A stretch of DNA of 51,384 nt, from the NCBI GenBank assembly GCA_944381505.1, contig CALWLK010000075.1:1-51384 (forward strand), read 5' to 3'. This DNA is from an uncultured Lachnospiraceae bacterium (GTDB lineage: Bacteria > Bacillota > Clostridia > Lachnospirales > Lachnospiraceae). Of the stretch, positions 42,002-51,278 are shown piece after piece. The notes below the pieces were generated by a model. The model was not told where the DNA came from. It made no database searches and saw only the letters and a list, made by a program, of their open reading frames with translations. Made by a program: the position numbers and the translations under genes. Numbering within the stretch: the stretch's first letter is position 1; every line of letters starts with the position of its first letter.

Positions 42002-42489
42002 TAATCCTTGATATATCCCAGAGCTCTCTCAAGAGCCTCCTTCTCCTCGGCGCCCAGAGCCGTATCCGTCGCCCCTGCGTCTATCTCCTTGATATAAAGG
42101 AAGCAGCCCTCCCTCGAGTGCATGCAGTTTAAGACGAAGCCTGAATTCGTGTAGTCAAGCACAGCCATGGCAAAGGACATTTTTCCGCCCATCCCCGAGA
42201 AGGCGTCGTAATGCACTATTCCGGTCTTCTGGAAGGAAGCTCTGAGGCTTCTGTTCATGACCCTCATGGCCTCCTTGTTGTTTTTGTCCTCCTCCTGAAG
42301 GGCCATTATCTCCTCCTTTTCGTTGTAGATAAAGTCCTCAAGAGTCTCGGCGTCCCTGCCCCTCATGAACATATCGTAGTGCTGATAGAGCTCTCTGTAT
42401 TTTATTATGGCAAATATAGCTATGCCTAGGCTCACAAGGCTCAAAAGAGCGCTCAATATTATAACCGGATTTACTGTAAAACCTATCAT
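42001..42489 (-). CDS. DUF4446 family protein
   Basis: This 162-residue protein has one N-terminal membrane helix (~8-28), a coiled-coil-like segment (~45-80) and the family signature around QKTGIVHYDAFSGMGGKMSFAMA-like residues, followed by DYTNSGFVLN. It is commonly found next to parAB in clostridia. It overlaps the parB stop by one base. Molecular function is unknown. Confidence 0.88.
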   Translation of the reverse strand: MIGFTVNPVIILSALLSLVSLGIAIFAIIKYRELYQHYDMFMRGRDAETLEDFIYNEKEEIMALQEEDKNNKEAMRVMNRSLRASFQKTGIVHYDAFSGMGGKMSFAMAVLDYTNSGFVLNCMHSREGCFLYIKEIDAGATDTALGAEEKEALERALGYIKD

Positions 42490-43472
42490 TATTTTCTCCT
42501 CAAAATCTCCGTGATCCTTTCCAGATCCTCAGACGAATAGTACTCTATACTTATCTTGCCTCTGTTGCGGGGGCCTTGAGCTATACTTACCTTTGTTCCA
42601 AGGCTCTCCGTGAGCTTTTCCGCAAGGTTTTCAAGGTAGAGAGCGATCTCGTCATTTTTGTTCTTTGCGGGCTTTTTTGGCGAGGGGGATTTCTCCCTCT
42701 TTAAGAGAGCCTCGGCCTCCCTCACACTCATCCCCTTTTCTATTATCTCTCGGGATAGCTCGTACTGTCTGTCCTTATCCTCCACAGTGACAAGGGTCCT
42801 CGCGTGTCCGCCTGAGAGCTTTCCCTCGGAAAGAAGCTCCCTCACCCTTTCGTCAAGGCTAAGAAGCCTCAGGCTGTTGGTGATGGTGCTGCGGTTTTTG
42901 GAAAGTCTCTGAGCCAGCTCCTCCTGGGTAAGTCCGAACTCGTCTATCAGTCTCCTGTAGGCCTCGGCCTCCTCCACAGGATTCAAGTCCTCTCTCTGGA
43001 TGTTCTCTATGAGGGCTATCTCTGCGGCTTCCTTCTCCTGAAGCTCCTTCACTATGACAGGTATCTCTTTAAGTCCCGCCAGCTTCGCAGCCCTCCATCT
43101 TCTCTCTCCGGCAATTATCTCGTACATATCGCCGTTTTTCTTTACGAGAAGGGGCTGAAGGACCCCGAATTTTTTCATGGAATCAGAGAGCTCTCTCAGG
43201 CTCTCCTCCTCAAACCTTTTTCTGGGCTGGTTCCTGTTCGGCTCCACAAGGGAGGTCTTCACCGTGCTCACAGCCCTCGGGTCCGAAGACTCCTTTCTAC
43301 CGCTTCCATATGAGTATCCTTCTCCGAGGGAGATGGCTACCTCCTCCTTTTCTCTGTGGGCGGGAGCGGTTTTTCTGCGCTCGCCGGCCTCCTTCTCTCT
43401 CTCCTTGAGGCTCTCGCTGAAGTCCTCTCCGAATATAGCTCCGAGGCCCTTTCCCAATGCCTTTTTTGCCAT
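42489..43472 (-). CDS. parB: chromosome-partitioning protein ParB (Spo0J)
   Basis: This 327-residue CTP-dependent DNA clamp loads at parS and spreads. The N-terminal CTPase domain contains NRNQPRKRF and the GERRWRAAK motif. LIENIQREDLNPVEEAEAY follows, then the helix-turn-helix (TQEELAQRLSKNRSTITNSLRLL) that reads parS, and a C-terminal dimerisation domain. A GGAGGAAA site precedes the ATG. Its targets are present in this window at 44306-44321 and 45618-45633. Confidence 0.96.
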   Translation of the reverse strand: MAKKALGKGLGAIFGEDFSESLKEREKEAGERRKTAPAHREKEEVAISLGEGYSYGSGRKESSDPRAVSTVKTSLVEPNRNQPRKRFEEESLRELSDSMKKFGVLQPLLVKKNGDMYEIIAGERRWRAAKLAGLKEIPVIVKELQEKEAAEIALIENIQREDLNPVEEAEAYRRLIDEFGLTQEELAQRLSKNRSTITNSLRLLSLDERVRELLSEGKLSGGHARTLVTVEDKDRQYELSREIIEKGMSVREAEALLKREKSPSPKKPAKNKNDEIALYLENLAEKLTESLGTKVSIAQGPRNRGKISIEYYSSEDLERITEILRRK

Positions 43473-43515
43473 GGTTGATGTTTCCTCCTGTGTATCCTGT
43501 AGGGGATATATTGTA

Positions 43516-44283
43516 TTAAAGATCCGATTCCTTGCTCATTATCTCCGCGGCCAAAAGCCTGTAGCTCTCGGCTCCTGTGGATCTGGTGTCGTAAATGTTG
43601 ATGGGAAGCCCGTGGCTTGGAGCCTCCGCAAGCTTTATGTTTCTGGGTATCACAGTGTCGTAAATACTCTCCCTCAGGTTTTCTCTGACTGTCTCCACCA
43701 CCTGCTCCGAGAGGTTTGTCCTGGAATCATACATTGTAAAGAGAACGCCCTCCACCCTAAGCTTGGGGTTGAGCTTTTTTCTCACCAGATATATGGTCTT
43801 TAACACCTGATTCAATCCCTCCAAGGCATAATACTCGCACTGTATCGGGATTATGGCGGTATCGGAGGCGGTCAGCGCGTTTATGGTCAATACACTCAGA
43901 GAGGGAGGGCAATCTATGATTATGTAATCATAATTATCCTTCTCCCCCTTTATAGCCTCCGAGAGCTTGCTCTCCATATGTTCGATATCCTGAAATTCGG
44001 CCTCGGCTCCCGCCAGATTCATGTCCGAGGGGATGAGGTCCAGGTTTTCTACGGATTCTCGTATGACGCAGTCTTTAAATTCAGCGTTGCCGCATATGAG
44101 ATCATATACGGTGTTCCCTTTCTTTATCTCGGCTCCCAGACCGCTTCCGGTGTTCCCCTGAGGGTCGAAATCTATGAGTAATACTCTCTGTCCCGCCTCA
44201 GCCAAGGCAGCGGAAAGATTTATGGCGGTGGTTGTCTTGCCAACGCCTCCCTTTTGATTTGTTATAGCTATAGTTCTGCCCAT
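43516..44283 (-). CDS. parA: chromosome-partitioning ATPase ParA (Soj)
   Basis: This 255-residue deviant-Walker ATPase has KGGVGKTTTAINL at residues 11-23, DFDPQGNTGSGLG, and DYIIIDCPPSLSVLT. It lies 43 bp before parB and drives origin segregation together with ParB. The leader holds a parS site 22 bp before the ATG. Confidence 0.96.
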   Translation of the reverse strand: MGRTIAITNQKGGVGKTTTAINLSAALAEAGQRVLLIDFDPQGNTGSGLGAEIKKGNTVYDLICGNAEFKDCVIRESVENLDLIPSDMNLAGAEAEFQDIEHMESKLSEAIKGEKDNYDYIIIDCPPSLSVLTINALTASDTAIIPIQCEYYALEGLNQVLKTIYLVRKKLNPKLRVEGVLFTMYDSRTNLSEQVVETVRENLRESIYDTVIPRNIKLAEAPSHGLPINIYDTRSTGAESYRLLAAEIMSKESDL

Positions 44284-44305
44284 TTCTCAGTCCTTGTCTT
44301 TTGAA

Positions 44306-44321
44306 TGTTTCACGTGAAACA
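44306..44321. promoter_or_regulatory. parS: parS site in the parA leader
   Basis: The perfect 16-bp palindrome TGTTTCACGTGAAACA is the canonical ParB binding site. It lies between a probable parA -10 box (TATTAT, 44342-44347 on minus) and the parA start, so ParB binding could also repress parAB. Confidence 0.97.
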
Positions 44322-44396
44322 TAGAATGTCAGGTGACAACTATAATAGCACATATCAGTTGATAACTGAATACCTGAATGTAAAAATATGGATAGT

Positions 44397-45806
44397 CTAC
44401 TTTCCCATGCAGAATTTGCTGAATATCTCGTCAGCAAGATCCTCCTTTACCTCCTCGCCTATTATATAGCCCAGCTCCTCGTAGGCTCTCATAAGGTCAA
44501 TGGTAAAGAAATCCTCGCTCATTCCCGCCTCTATGGACTCTATCACCTGCTCCGTTGCCTCAAGGGCATTTGAGAGAGCGGTCTTTTGTCTCTCGGAGGT
44601 CAAAAAGATCTCGTCGTTATAGTTTATCTCTCCGGAGTAGAACATCTCCTCTATGGCTTTCTCGAGGTTCTCAAGTCCAAGCCCTGTCTTTGCGGACATG
44701 GGAAGTATCCTCGGTTTTTTCTCAAAGAGCTCGGAAAGCTCTCTCTCCTCTGTCCTCGAGTTCAGGTCGCTCTTATTAAGGAGAACGAGAAATCTCTTTT
44801 CGTGAGAGTTTATGAAGTCTATTATCTCTCTGTCGGAATCATCCAGAGAAACGCTGGAGTCGGCGACGAATATCAAGAGGTCCGCCTCCTCTGCGGCTCC
44901 GAGAGCTCTCTCTATCCCAATCTTTTCCACCTTGTCCTCTGTGTCCCTTATTCCAGCCGTGTCCTTTATGTTGAGAGTTATCCCCGACAGATTGAAGCTC
45001 GCCTCAAGGGTGTCCCTTGTGGTCCCCGCTATATCCGTGACTATGGCTCTGTCCTCTCCGATGAGCATGTTAAGAAGTGAGGACTTGCCGGCATTTGGTT
45101 TACCGAGGATCACGGTGTTTATGCCTTCCTTTATGAGTTTTCCGTTCTCCGATGACCTGAGAAGCTCCTTTATCTCATTTACGGCTCTCCTCACATCACC
45201 CTCCAGCTTTTCTTCAAATCCCTCAAGCTCTATGTGCTCAGGGTCGTCCAGCGCCGCCTCTATGTAGGCTGTGTCCTCAAGGAGGACTGCTCTTATCTCT
45301 TTGATCCTCTCAGAAGCCCTTCCCCTCAGTTGGGCTACGGAGGCCTTCAGGGCTCTGGTGTTCTTCGCGTTTATCACGTCTATAACAGCCTCGGCCTGAC
45401 TTAAGTCTATCCTCCCGTTCAGAAAGGCTCTCTTTGTGAATTCTCCGGGCTCCGCAGGTCTTGCCCCTGCTCTGAGGACGTTTTCAAATATTTTTTTCAT
45501 CATGAGGACCCCGCCATGGCAGTCTATCTCCACCGTGTCCTCACCTGTGTAGGAGCGGGGCCCCTTCATATTCAGGACCAGCACCTCGTCCAGCACATCA
45601 CCTGTTTCACAGTCAGATGTTTCACGTGAAACATTGTATATAAATCCGTAGTGTACCCTGTGGCTCTCCCCAAGGTCTATCCTCCCTCCGGATTTTGTTC
45701 TGAATATCTCTGATATTATCCTGTAGCTGTCATTTCCTGATATTCTGACTATTCCTATTCCTGACTCTGTAAGTCCTGTGGCTATGGCGGCAATGGTATC
45801 GCTCAT
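44397..45806 (-). CDS. mnmE: tRNA modification GTPase MnmE
   Basis: This 469-residue enzyme, with MnmG, installs carboxymethylaminomethyl groups at U34 of tRNAs. It has an N-terminal folate-binding domain (IAAIATGLTESGIGIVRISG; KRAFLNGRIDLSQAEAV), a G domain with GKPNAGKSSLLN, DIAGTTRD and NKSD, and the C-terminal CMGK motif. It contains an internal parS at 45618-45633. It lies 9 bp after rsmG. Its position after rsmG, instead of between jag and mnmG, is unusual. Confidence 0.97.
   Translation of the reverse strand: MSDTIAAIATGLTESGIGIVRISGNDSYRIISEIFRTKSGGRIDLGESHRVHYGFIYNVSRETSDCETGDVLDEVLVLNMKGPRSYTGEDTVEIDCHGGVLMMKKIFENVLRAGARPAEPGEFTKRAFLNGRIDLSQAEAVIDVINAKNTRALKASVAQLRGRASERIKEIRAVLLEDTAYIEAALDDPEHIELEGFEEKLEGDVRRAVNEIKELLRSSENGKLIKEGINTVILGKPNAGKSSLLNMLIGEDRAIVTDIAGTTRDTLEASFNLSGITLNIKDTAGIRDTEDKVEKIGIERALGAAEEADLLIFVADSSVSLDDSDREIIDFINSHEKRFLVLLNKSDLNSRTEERELSELFEKKPRILPMSAKTGLGLENLEKAIEEMFYSGEINYNDEIFLTSERQKTALSNALEATEQVIESIEAGMSEDFFTIDLMRAYEELGYIIGEEVKEDLADEIFSKFCMGK
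45618..45633. promoter_or_regulatory. parS: parS site inside mnmE
   Basis: A second perfect TGTTTCACGTGAAACA lies within the mnmE coding sequence, 1.3 kb from the first, consistent with a ParB-loading cluster near the origin. Confidence 0.96.
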
Positions 45807-45815
45807 TTTTTTCTC

Positions 45816-46559
45816 CTATTTTAAAGGCTCCTTTGACGGGATCCCCGCCTTGCGGGGATATTTTGTCGGCGTACTGCCTGTCTTTTCTATTATTATCAGG
45901 GATCTACCCATATCTGTGTCGGGTATATTATATTTTATAAGCTTTTTGAATTTTCCACCCAAAACTCTCACAGCCTTTTCGGAATCTCCCAATTCCTCTT
46001 CCACGTCTCCTGATTTGTAGGGAAGGAAGACTCCACCCTTCTTCAAAAGGGGAAGGCAGTACTCCGACAAAGTCGAAAGATTAGCCACAGCTCTCGACAC
46101 GGCTATGTCAAAGCTTTCCCTGAATTTGGGATCTCTTCCTATATCCTCGGCTCTGCCGTGGAGAGTGGAAATGCCTTTAAGTCCAAGCTCAGCTGTCACC
46201 TCGTCCAAAAAATTGAGTCTTTTTTTCAGGGAGTCGAAAAGCACCATGTTTATGTCGGGGAAAATTATCTTTATTATTATTCCGGGCATTCCGGCACCGG
46301 TCCCGACGTCTATGAGCCTTGCTCCTTTATCCGAGAGAAGGCTTGTTATCTCCTCCCCTGCTTTTACTATAGCCATACTGTCGGCGATATGCTTTATGGC
46401 GAATTCCTGCTCATCTGTTATAGCGGTAAGGTTCATCACCTTGTTCTTTTCAACCACCATTCTGTAATATGAATAAAGCTTCGAGAGCTTGTCCTCAGAG
46501 AGCTCTATCCCGAAGGCACTCGCCTCGCCCGTAACTGTTTTTCTGAAACTGTCAGTCAT
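45816..46559 (-). CDS. rsmG: 16S rRNA m7G527 methyltransferase
   Basis: This 247-residue SAM-dependent methyltransferase has [20 protein letters not shown], the SAM motif [14 protein letters not shown], and the segment [26 protein letters not shown]. The start overlaps the mnmG stop by 8 bp, so translation is coupled. It is about normal length. Confidence 0.95.
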   Translation of the reverse strand: MTDSFRKTVTGEASAFGIELSEDKLSKLYSYYRMVVEKNKVMNLTAITDEQEFAIKHIADSMAIVKAGEEITSLLSDKGARLIDVGTGAGMPGIIIKIIFPDINMVLFDSLKKRLNFLDEVTAELGLKGISTLHGRAEDIGRDPKFRESFDIAVSRAVANLSTLSEYCLPLLKKGGVFLPYKSGDVEEELGDSEKAVRVLGGKFKKLIKYNIPDTDMGRSLIIIEKTGSTPTKYPRKAGIPSKEPLK

Positions 46560-48489
46560 TTTTTTGTTCCGCTCTTTTTTTCATTTGTTCAAGGTGTACC
46601 AAAAGTACGGATATGTCAGCGGGGGACACACCTGATATCCTCCCTGCCTGTCCAATGTTTTCAGGCCTTATCTTTGAGAGCTTCTGACAGGCCTCTATGC
46701 GAAGTCCCTTCAGATCCTCATATACTATATCTGAAGGGATCCTCCTTCTCTCAAGCTTTTTGAAGTGCTCCACCTGCTGCTTTTGTCTCTCTATATAGCC
46801 CTTGTACTTTATCTCTATATTTACCTGCTCCCTTACTCTCCATGGAAGCACCGGTCTCTCCGGGTCTATCTCGGAAAGCTCCTCATAGCTCAGCTCGGGC
46901 CTCTTTATGAGCTCGCTGAGGCTGAGCCCTGCTCCCTCCTTGAGCTCCGTGGATCCGTGCCTTCTCAAAAACGAGTTTATCCTGTCGTTGCAGCCTGCTA
47001 TGGTCTGCGAAAGCCTGTCCACCTCATTTTTTATGAGCTTCTTTTTCTCAAGGAGTTTTTCGTATCTTTCGTCATTTATGAGCCCTATCTCGTGGCCCTT
47101 TTCCGTAAGCCTGAGATCCGCGTTGTCCTGCCTGAGAAGGAGCCTGTACTCGGCTCTGGAGGTCATCATCCTGTAGGGCTCCGCAGTCTCCTTTGTCACC
47201 AGATCATCTATGAGAACTCCTATATAGCCCTCGGATCTGTCTATGACTACCGGATCTCTTCCCTGAAGTGACATGGAGGCGTTTATCCCCGCCATAAGGC
47301 CTTGGACCGCCGCCTCCTCATATCCCGATGAGCCGTTTATCTGGCCTGCAGCATAAAGACCCTCTATGTTTTTGAACTCAAGGGAGCTTTTAAGCTCCGT
47401 GGCGTCTATGCAGTCGTACTCTATGGCATAGGCGAGTCTCACTATCTCCGCATGGGAGAAGCCCTTCATGGTCCTTATCATGTCTGTCTGCACGTCCTCG
47501 GGAAAGGATGAGCTCATTCCGCTGAGATACATCTCGTTTGTATAATAGCCCTCGGGCTCCACAAATATCTGATGTCTCTCCTTCTCAGGGAACTTTACCA
47601 CCTTATCCTCTATTGAGGGGCAGTATCTGGGTCCTGTGCCCACTATCTCCCCGGAAAAAAGGGGAGACCTGTCTATATTCTTTCTTATAATCTCATGGGT
47701 CCTCTCGTTTGTGTAGGTGAGCCAGCAGGAGGCCTGCTCCCTCTCTATGTCCTCGGGTTCGTTGGTGAAGGAAAAGGGCCTTATGAATTCGTCTCCTTTT
47801 TGCTCCTCAAGCTCCGAGTAGTCTATGGTCCTTCCGTCCACCCTCGCAGGGGTCCCTGTCTTGAATCTTCTCACAGTGATGCCGTTTTTTATGAGGGAAT
47901 CCGTGAGCCGGTTGGCGGCTCTCAGCCCGTTGGGCCCTGTGTATTCGCTGATGTCTCCGTATATGCATCTCGCCTTGAGATATACCCCTGTGCAGAGTAT
48001 CACCTTTTTGGCGTAATATATCGCTCCTGAGCCTGTGACTACTCCTCTTATCCTTCTCCTCTCAAAGCCCTCTGTCAAAAGCTCCGTCACCTCGGCCTGC
48101 TTTATCCTGAGATTTTCGGTGTTTTCGAGGGTCCTTCTCATCTCTCTTATGTAATCCTGCTTGTCCGCCTGAGCCCTGAGGCTGTGTACAGCGGGGCCCT
48201 TTGACTTATTCAGCATCTTCGACTGGATAAAGGTCTTGTCTATACATTTTCCCATCTCCCCGCCGAGGGCGTCCAGCTCACACACTAAATGTCCCTTTGA
48301 GGAGCCCCCTATATTGGGATTGCAGGGCATGAGGGCTATGGAATCAACGCTGACAGTGAAGATGACCGTCTTAAAGCCCAAGCGCGCCGCCGCAAGAGCC
48401 GCCTCGCAGCCCGCATGGCCGGCTCCCACTACTATTACGTCGCAGTATTCCACTATATGATTTTTCTTATTATTTATCTCATTATCCAT
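46552..48489 (-). CDS. mnmG: tRNA U34 carboxymethylaminomethyl-modifying enzyme MnmG
   Basis: This 645-residue FAD enzyme is the partner of Mnm[20 protein letters not shown] is the FAD loop (about 20-38); [28 protein letters not shown] and [21 protein letters not shown] are further signatures. The ATG at 48489 lacks an obvious ribosome binding site and lies only ~8 bp after a -10-like TATACT, so the mRNA may be nearly leaderless. No better start was found. Confidence 0.96.
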   Translation of the reverse strand: MDNEINNKKNHIVEYCDVIVVGAGHAGCEAALAAARLGFKTVIFTVSVDSIALMPCNPNIGGSSKGHLVCELDALGGEMGKCIDKTFIQSKMLNKSKGPAVHSLRAQADKQDYIREMRRTLENTENLRIKQAEVTELLTEGFERRRIRGVVTGSGAIYYAKKVILCTGVYLKARCIYGDISEYTGPNGLRAANRLTDSLIKNGITVRRFKTGTPARVDGRTIDYSELEEQKGDEFIRPFSFTNEPEDIEREQASCWLTYTNERTHEIIRKNIDRSPLFSGEIVGTGPRYCPSIEDKVVKFPEKERHQIFVEPEGYYTNEMYLSGMSSSFPEDVQTDMIRTMKGFSHAEIVRLAYAIEYDCIDATELKSSLEFKNIEGLYAAGQINGSSGYEEAAVQGLMAGINASMSLQGRDPVVIDRSEGYIGVLIDDLVTKETAEPYRMMTSRAEYRLLLRQDNADLRLTEKGHEIGLINDERYEKLLEKKKLIKNEVDRLSQTIAGCNDRINSFLRRHGSTELKEGAGLSLSELIKRPELSYEELSEIDPERPVLPWRVREQVNIEIKYKGYIERQKQQVEHFKKLERRRIPSDIVYEDLKGLRIEACQKLSKIRPENIGQAGRISGVSPADISVLLVHLEQMKKRAEQKND

Positions 48490-48497
48490 AATATTTA

Positions 48498-48526
48498 AGT
48501 ATATAACAAAAGTATTTCCATGTATA
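48498..48526 (-). promoter_or_regulatory. possible promoter of mnmG
   Basis: On the minus strand TATACA (48521-48526), a 17-bp spacer and TATACT (48498-48503). The predicted start of transcription would be within a few bases of the mnmG ATG. Confidence 0.4.
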
Positions 48527-48565
48527 TATTTATCTTTCCCCTATTTGCTACTACAGATTAAAATA

Positions 48566-48634
48566 AAAAGATTTTATATCTTGTCCTTTAGCCTGCCTTT
48601 GAAGCTCTTATTTTGACGAGATATAAAATCTTTT
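48566..48634. terminator. large hairpin terminator between jag and mnmG
   Basis: Arms of 20 bp (48566-48585 and 48615-48634, one G-U pair) enclose a 29-base loop. On the minus strand the second arm ends in a U-rich TCTTTTTATTTT. It would end the rpmH-rnpA-yidD-yidC-jag transcript. Confidence 0.8.
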
Positions 48635-48689
48635 GTATATTTTTAATAATTAACTGATTATATTTTATCAGTTTATCTCTTCCGTCTAT

Positions 48690-49328
48690 TTATTTCTTCT
48701 TGCAATATATCACAACGTGCCTGTAGGGCTCCTCACCCTCGGATCTCGTTGCCACCTTTTGGTCTCCCTGTAAGGTTGAATGTATTATCCTTCTCTCATA
48801 GGGATTCATGGGCTCAAGGGCAAAGGGCTTTCCGGTCCTCTTTACCTTGTAAGAGATATTTTTTGCAAGGTTCTCGAGAGTTGATTTTCTCCTCTCTCTG
48901 TAATTCTCGGTGTCGAGCTTTACTCTTATGTAGGAGTCCTGAGTTTTGTTTACCACCTGTCCTGTAAGATATTGAAGGGAATCCAGGGTCTGTCCTCTCT
49001 TTCCTATGAGTATCCCCATATCGTCTCCGGAGAGATTTACATCGAGCTCCCTCTCCTTCTCGTTGTACTTGGCATCAATGCTCACATCGGTCTGCATTCC
49101 CTCAAATACTGATGCCAAAAACTCAACTGCAGCCTCCTCGGGAGTCTTCTTGGGCTCTTCCTTTATTCTTGCGCTTATGACATATGGCCTTGCTCCTATT
49201 CCCAATATTCCTGAGGATCCTGTTTCCACTATATCATACTCTATGTTGTCAGAGGCAGTTCCAAGCTCTATACATGCTTTAGTTATGGCTTCATCCAAGG
49301 TCTTTGCCGATACTCTCAATGCTTCCAT
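48690..49328 (-). CDS. jag: RNA-binding protein Jag (KhpB)
   Basis: This 212-residue protein has an N-terminal Jag_N domain (MEALRVSAKTLDEAITKAC), a middle KH domain (~110-135, GILIGKRGQTLDSLQYLTGQ) and a C-terminal R3H domain (MNPYERRIIHSTLQG). It binds RNA, probably with KhpA, and influences cell division in Firmicutes. I prefer the ATG at 49328, which has GGGTGG just upstream; the ATG at 49343 overlaps the yidC stop and lacks a site. Confidence 0.93.
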   Translation of the reverse strand: MEALRVSAKTLDEAITKACIELGTASDNIEYDIVETGSSGILGIGARPYVISARIKEEPKKTPEEAAVEFLASVFEGMQTDVSIDAKYNEKERELDVNLSGDDMGILIGKRGQTLDSLQYLTGQVVNKTQDSYIRVKLDTENYRERRKSTLENLAKNISYKVKRTGKPFALEPMNPYERRIIHSTLQGDQKVATRSEGEEPYRHVVIYCKKK

Positions 49329-49342
49329 CTTTCCACCCCCCA

Positions 49343-50608
49343 TTATTTGTTATGCTTTTCGTTGTACTGCTGTACCATCTTGGCCCTCTCGGCTATGGAA
49401 CCGGTATGGTAATACTTATTCGACTCCTCTACCCTTTCCTTGGTCTTTGTGATGGCAGCCTGTCTCTTCTCTTCCTCTCTCTGCTCCTTCATCTGAAGCT
49501 TTTTGAATTGGTTCTCAGTAGCCTTCTCATTTATGGGAGGAAGACCCTTTTTAGCCCTCTTGGCATTGGTCTTTTCTATGTTCTGCTTTATCATGGCGTC
49601 AACATCCATCTTCCTGAAATGTCTGTTGAGGAAATACTGCTGCAGTCCCATTATAAAGGAGCTGGCTATCCAGTAAACGCCTATACCTGAGGCAAAGGTA
49701 AAGCAGAACCATACCGACATGAGGGGAAACATTATGTTCATGGTCTTCATGGTGCTCGCCATGGGGTTTTCATCCCCTGAGGGAGTCTGCTGCTGAGACT
49801 GTATGAGCTTTGTGGAAAACCACTGTGAAAGTCCCGCAAGTATGGGGATTATCCATGCCGGATTGGGATTTCCCAATCCTCCCGCTCCGGGAGCCGTCGC
49901 AAGGTTTATCCCGAAGAAGTTGTTCATGTTTATTATGTTGTTTACGCTCTCAGTAACTACGGAGTTTCCTGTGAGATTGAAATTCTGAGTGAACAGATCC
50001 CACTGGGCGGGATTCAATCTGTAAAGGAAATCTATTATGTGATCTCCGGTAGCTATACCTGCTATTCCGTCGGGTATCCTGGCCTGAGTCACAAGGCTTT
50101 CGAGGCCGTTTGAGCTGATGAAATTCTTTAAAGCCTCTATTCCTCCGACTCCTCCTATTGCGTCAACCACGTTGGTAAAATACTGTTTGACCGAGGGAAC
50201 GTAAGCGGGAATGTTTAATATTACCTGATAAAGGGCAAGTATGATGGGCATCTGTATTATAAGCTGAACACATCCTCCCGTCATGCTGGTTCCGTACTTT
50301 TCATATACGGCCTTTATCTCTGCATTCTGCATCATCATTGACTGCTGGTCAGTCTTTCCGCTGTACTTCTTCTGGATCGCGGTAACCTCAGGCTGTATTA
50401 TGCTCATCAGCTTCTGAGATTTTGCCTGCTTGTAAGAGAGGGGGAACATCAAAACTCTCGTAACCAAGGTGAAGAGAATGATGCAAAGTCCTATATTTAC
50501 CACTCCGAAATTATTGGTAAATCTGAAAAGAGCGTCCATTATAACGCCCATTATCTCAGCTATAGGGCCTAATATTCCTCCTGTCTTCGTCAAAAACACT
50601 TCTGTCAA
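49343..50608 (-). CDS. yidC: membrane protein insertase YidC/Oxa1
   Basis: This ~421-residue insertase helps Sec-dependent and independent membrane insertion. It has an N-terminal helix and a conserved core beginning VVNIGLCIILFTLVTRVLMF, with the positively charged QAKSQKLM hairpin, QMPIILALYQV and a C-terminal helix pair. A basic tail ends the protein (KRAKKGLPPINEK and beyond). The start is probably TTG at 50608, which has AGAGGAGG seven bases upstream, rather than the in-frame TTG at 50629 that overlaps yidD. A ~65-residue insertion between the second and third core helices is larger than in Bacillus homologues. Confidence 0.94.
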   Translation of the reverse strand: MTEVFLTKTGGILGPIAEIMGVIMDALFRFTNNFGVVNIGLCIILFTLVTRVLMFPLSYKQAKSQKLMSIIQPEVTAIQKKYSGKTDQQSMMMQNAEIKAVYEKYGTSMTGGCVQLIIQMPIILALYQVILNIPAYVPSVKQYFTNVVDAIGGVGGIEALKNFISSNGLESLVTQARIPDGIAGIATGDHIIDFLYRLNPAQWDLFTQNFNLTGNSVVTESVNNIINMNNFFGINLATAPGAGGLGNPNPAWIIPILAGLSQWFSTKLIQSQQQTPSGDENPMASTMKTMNIMFPLMSVWFCFTFASGIGVYWIASSFIMGLQQYFLNRHFRKMDVDAMIKQNIEKTNAKRAKKGLPPINEKATENQFKKLQMKEQREEEKRQAAITKTKERVEESNKYYHTGSIAERAKMVQQYNEKHNK

Positions 50609-50625
50609 AATAATACCTCCTCTTG

Positions 50626-50841
50626 TCAAGGTACAGGGTCATAACCGCCTTTGGCAAATGGATTACATCTCAATATCCTCCAAATTGCCAACAAACTTCC
50701 TTTGAACGCGCCGTACTTTTTTAGTGCCTCAATGGCGTATTGAGAACACGTAGGCGTGTATATACAGTGAGTTCTTATTTTCAGAGGCGAAAGGTACTTC
50801 TGATAGCCTCTGATAAGCTTTATCATTAATTTCGTAAGCAT
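50626..50841 (-). CDS. yidD: membrane protein insertion efficiency factor YidD
   Basis: This 71-residue amphipathic protein has the family signature [26 protein letters not shown] and [14 protein letters not shown]. The start at 50841 lies 4 bp after the rnpA stop. It assists YidC, whose gene follows. Confidence 0.94.
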   Translation of the reverse strand: MLTKLMIKLIRGYQKYLSPLKIRTHCIYTPTCSQYAIEALKKYGAFKGSLLAIWRILRCNPFAKGGYDPVP

Positions 50842-50845
50842 AAGA

Positions 50846-51211
50846 TCACTTCGATTCCTGATTCTTCTCATCGCTCTCTGCGATGAGGTTATGACGTCCT
50901 GCAAGGCGCATATATGCGTCGTTCAATCTTCGGTACTCCGCATCCTTCGCGGGCATCCTTATAACCGTTACGATGTCAAAGCCTGTCTTTAAATTAGCGT
51001 TGTTTAATCGAAAGATCTCCCTCATCTTCCTTGATATGCCGTGCCTTACCACGCTGTTTCCAACTCTCTTTGATACTGATATTCCGAGACGGTTCTCATC
51101 AAGGCCGTTTTCGAGGATATACATCACCAAAAGATCGCAGGAAAGGGATCTTCCCTTTTTATATACGGTGGAAAACTCGGTATTCTTTTTAATGGAAGGA
51201 AATCTCTTCAT
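50846..51211 (-). CDS. rnpA: ribonuclease P protein component
   Basis: This 121-residue basic protein binds the catalytic RNA of RNase P and aids 5' maturation of tRNAs. Family features are [20 protein letters not shown] and [22 protein letters not shown]. The usual RNR motif is replaced by RHGISRK. The start at 51211 fits the family and has GAGAG upstream; an in-frame ATG at 51253 would overlap the hairpin that follows rpmH. Confidence 0.94.
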   Translation of the reverse strand: MKRFPSIKKNTEFSTVYKKGRSLSCDLLVMYILENGLDENRLGISVSKRVGNSVVRHGISRKMREIFRLNNANLKTGFDIVTVIRMPAKDAEYRRLNDAYMRLAGRHNLIAESDEKNQESK

Positions 51212-51242
51212 ACAGTTTCTCTCTTTTCCCAATAAAGAAAAG

Positions 51243-51268
51243 AAGAACCGCATTTTGATACGGTTCTT
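51243..51268 (-). terminator. hairpin between rpmH and rnpA
   Basis: AAGAACCG / CGGTTCTT arms (51243-51250, 51261-51268) are followed on the minus strand by CTTTTCTTT. It probably partly separates highly expressed rpmH from rnpA. Confidence 0.65.
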
Positions 51269-51278
51269 TTATGCTGAA

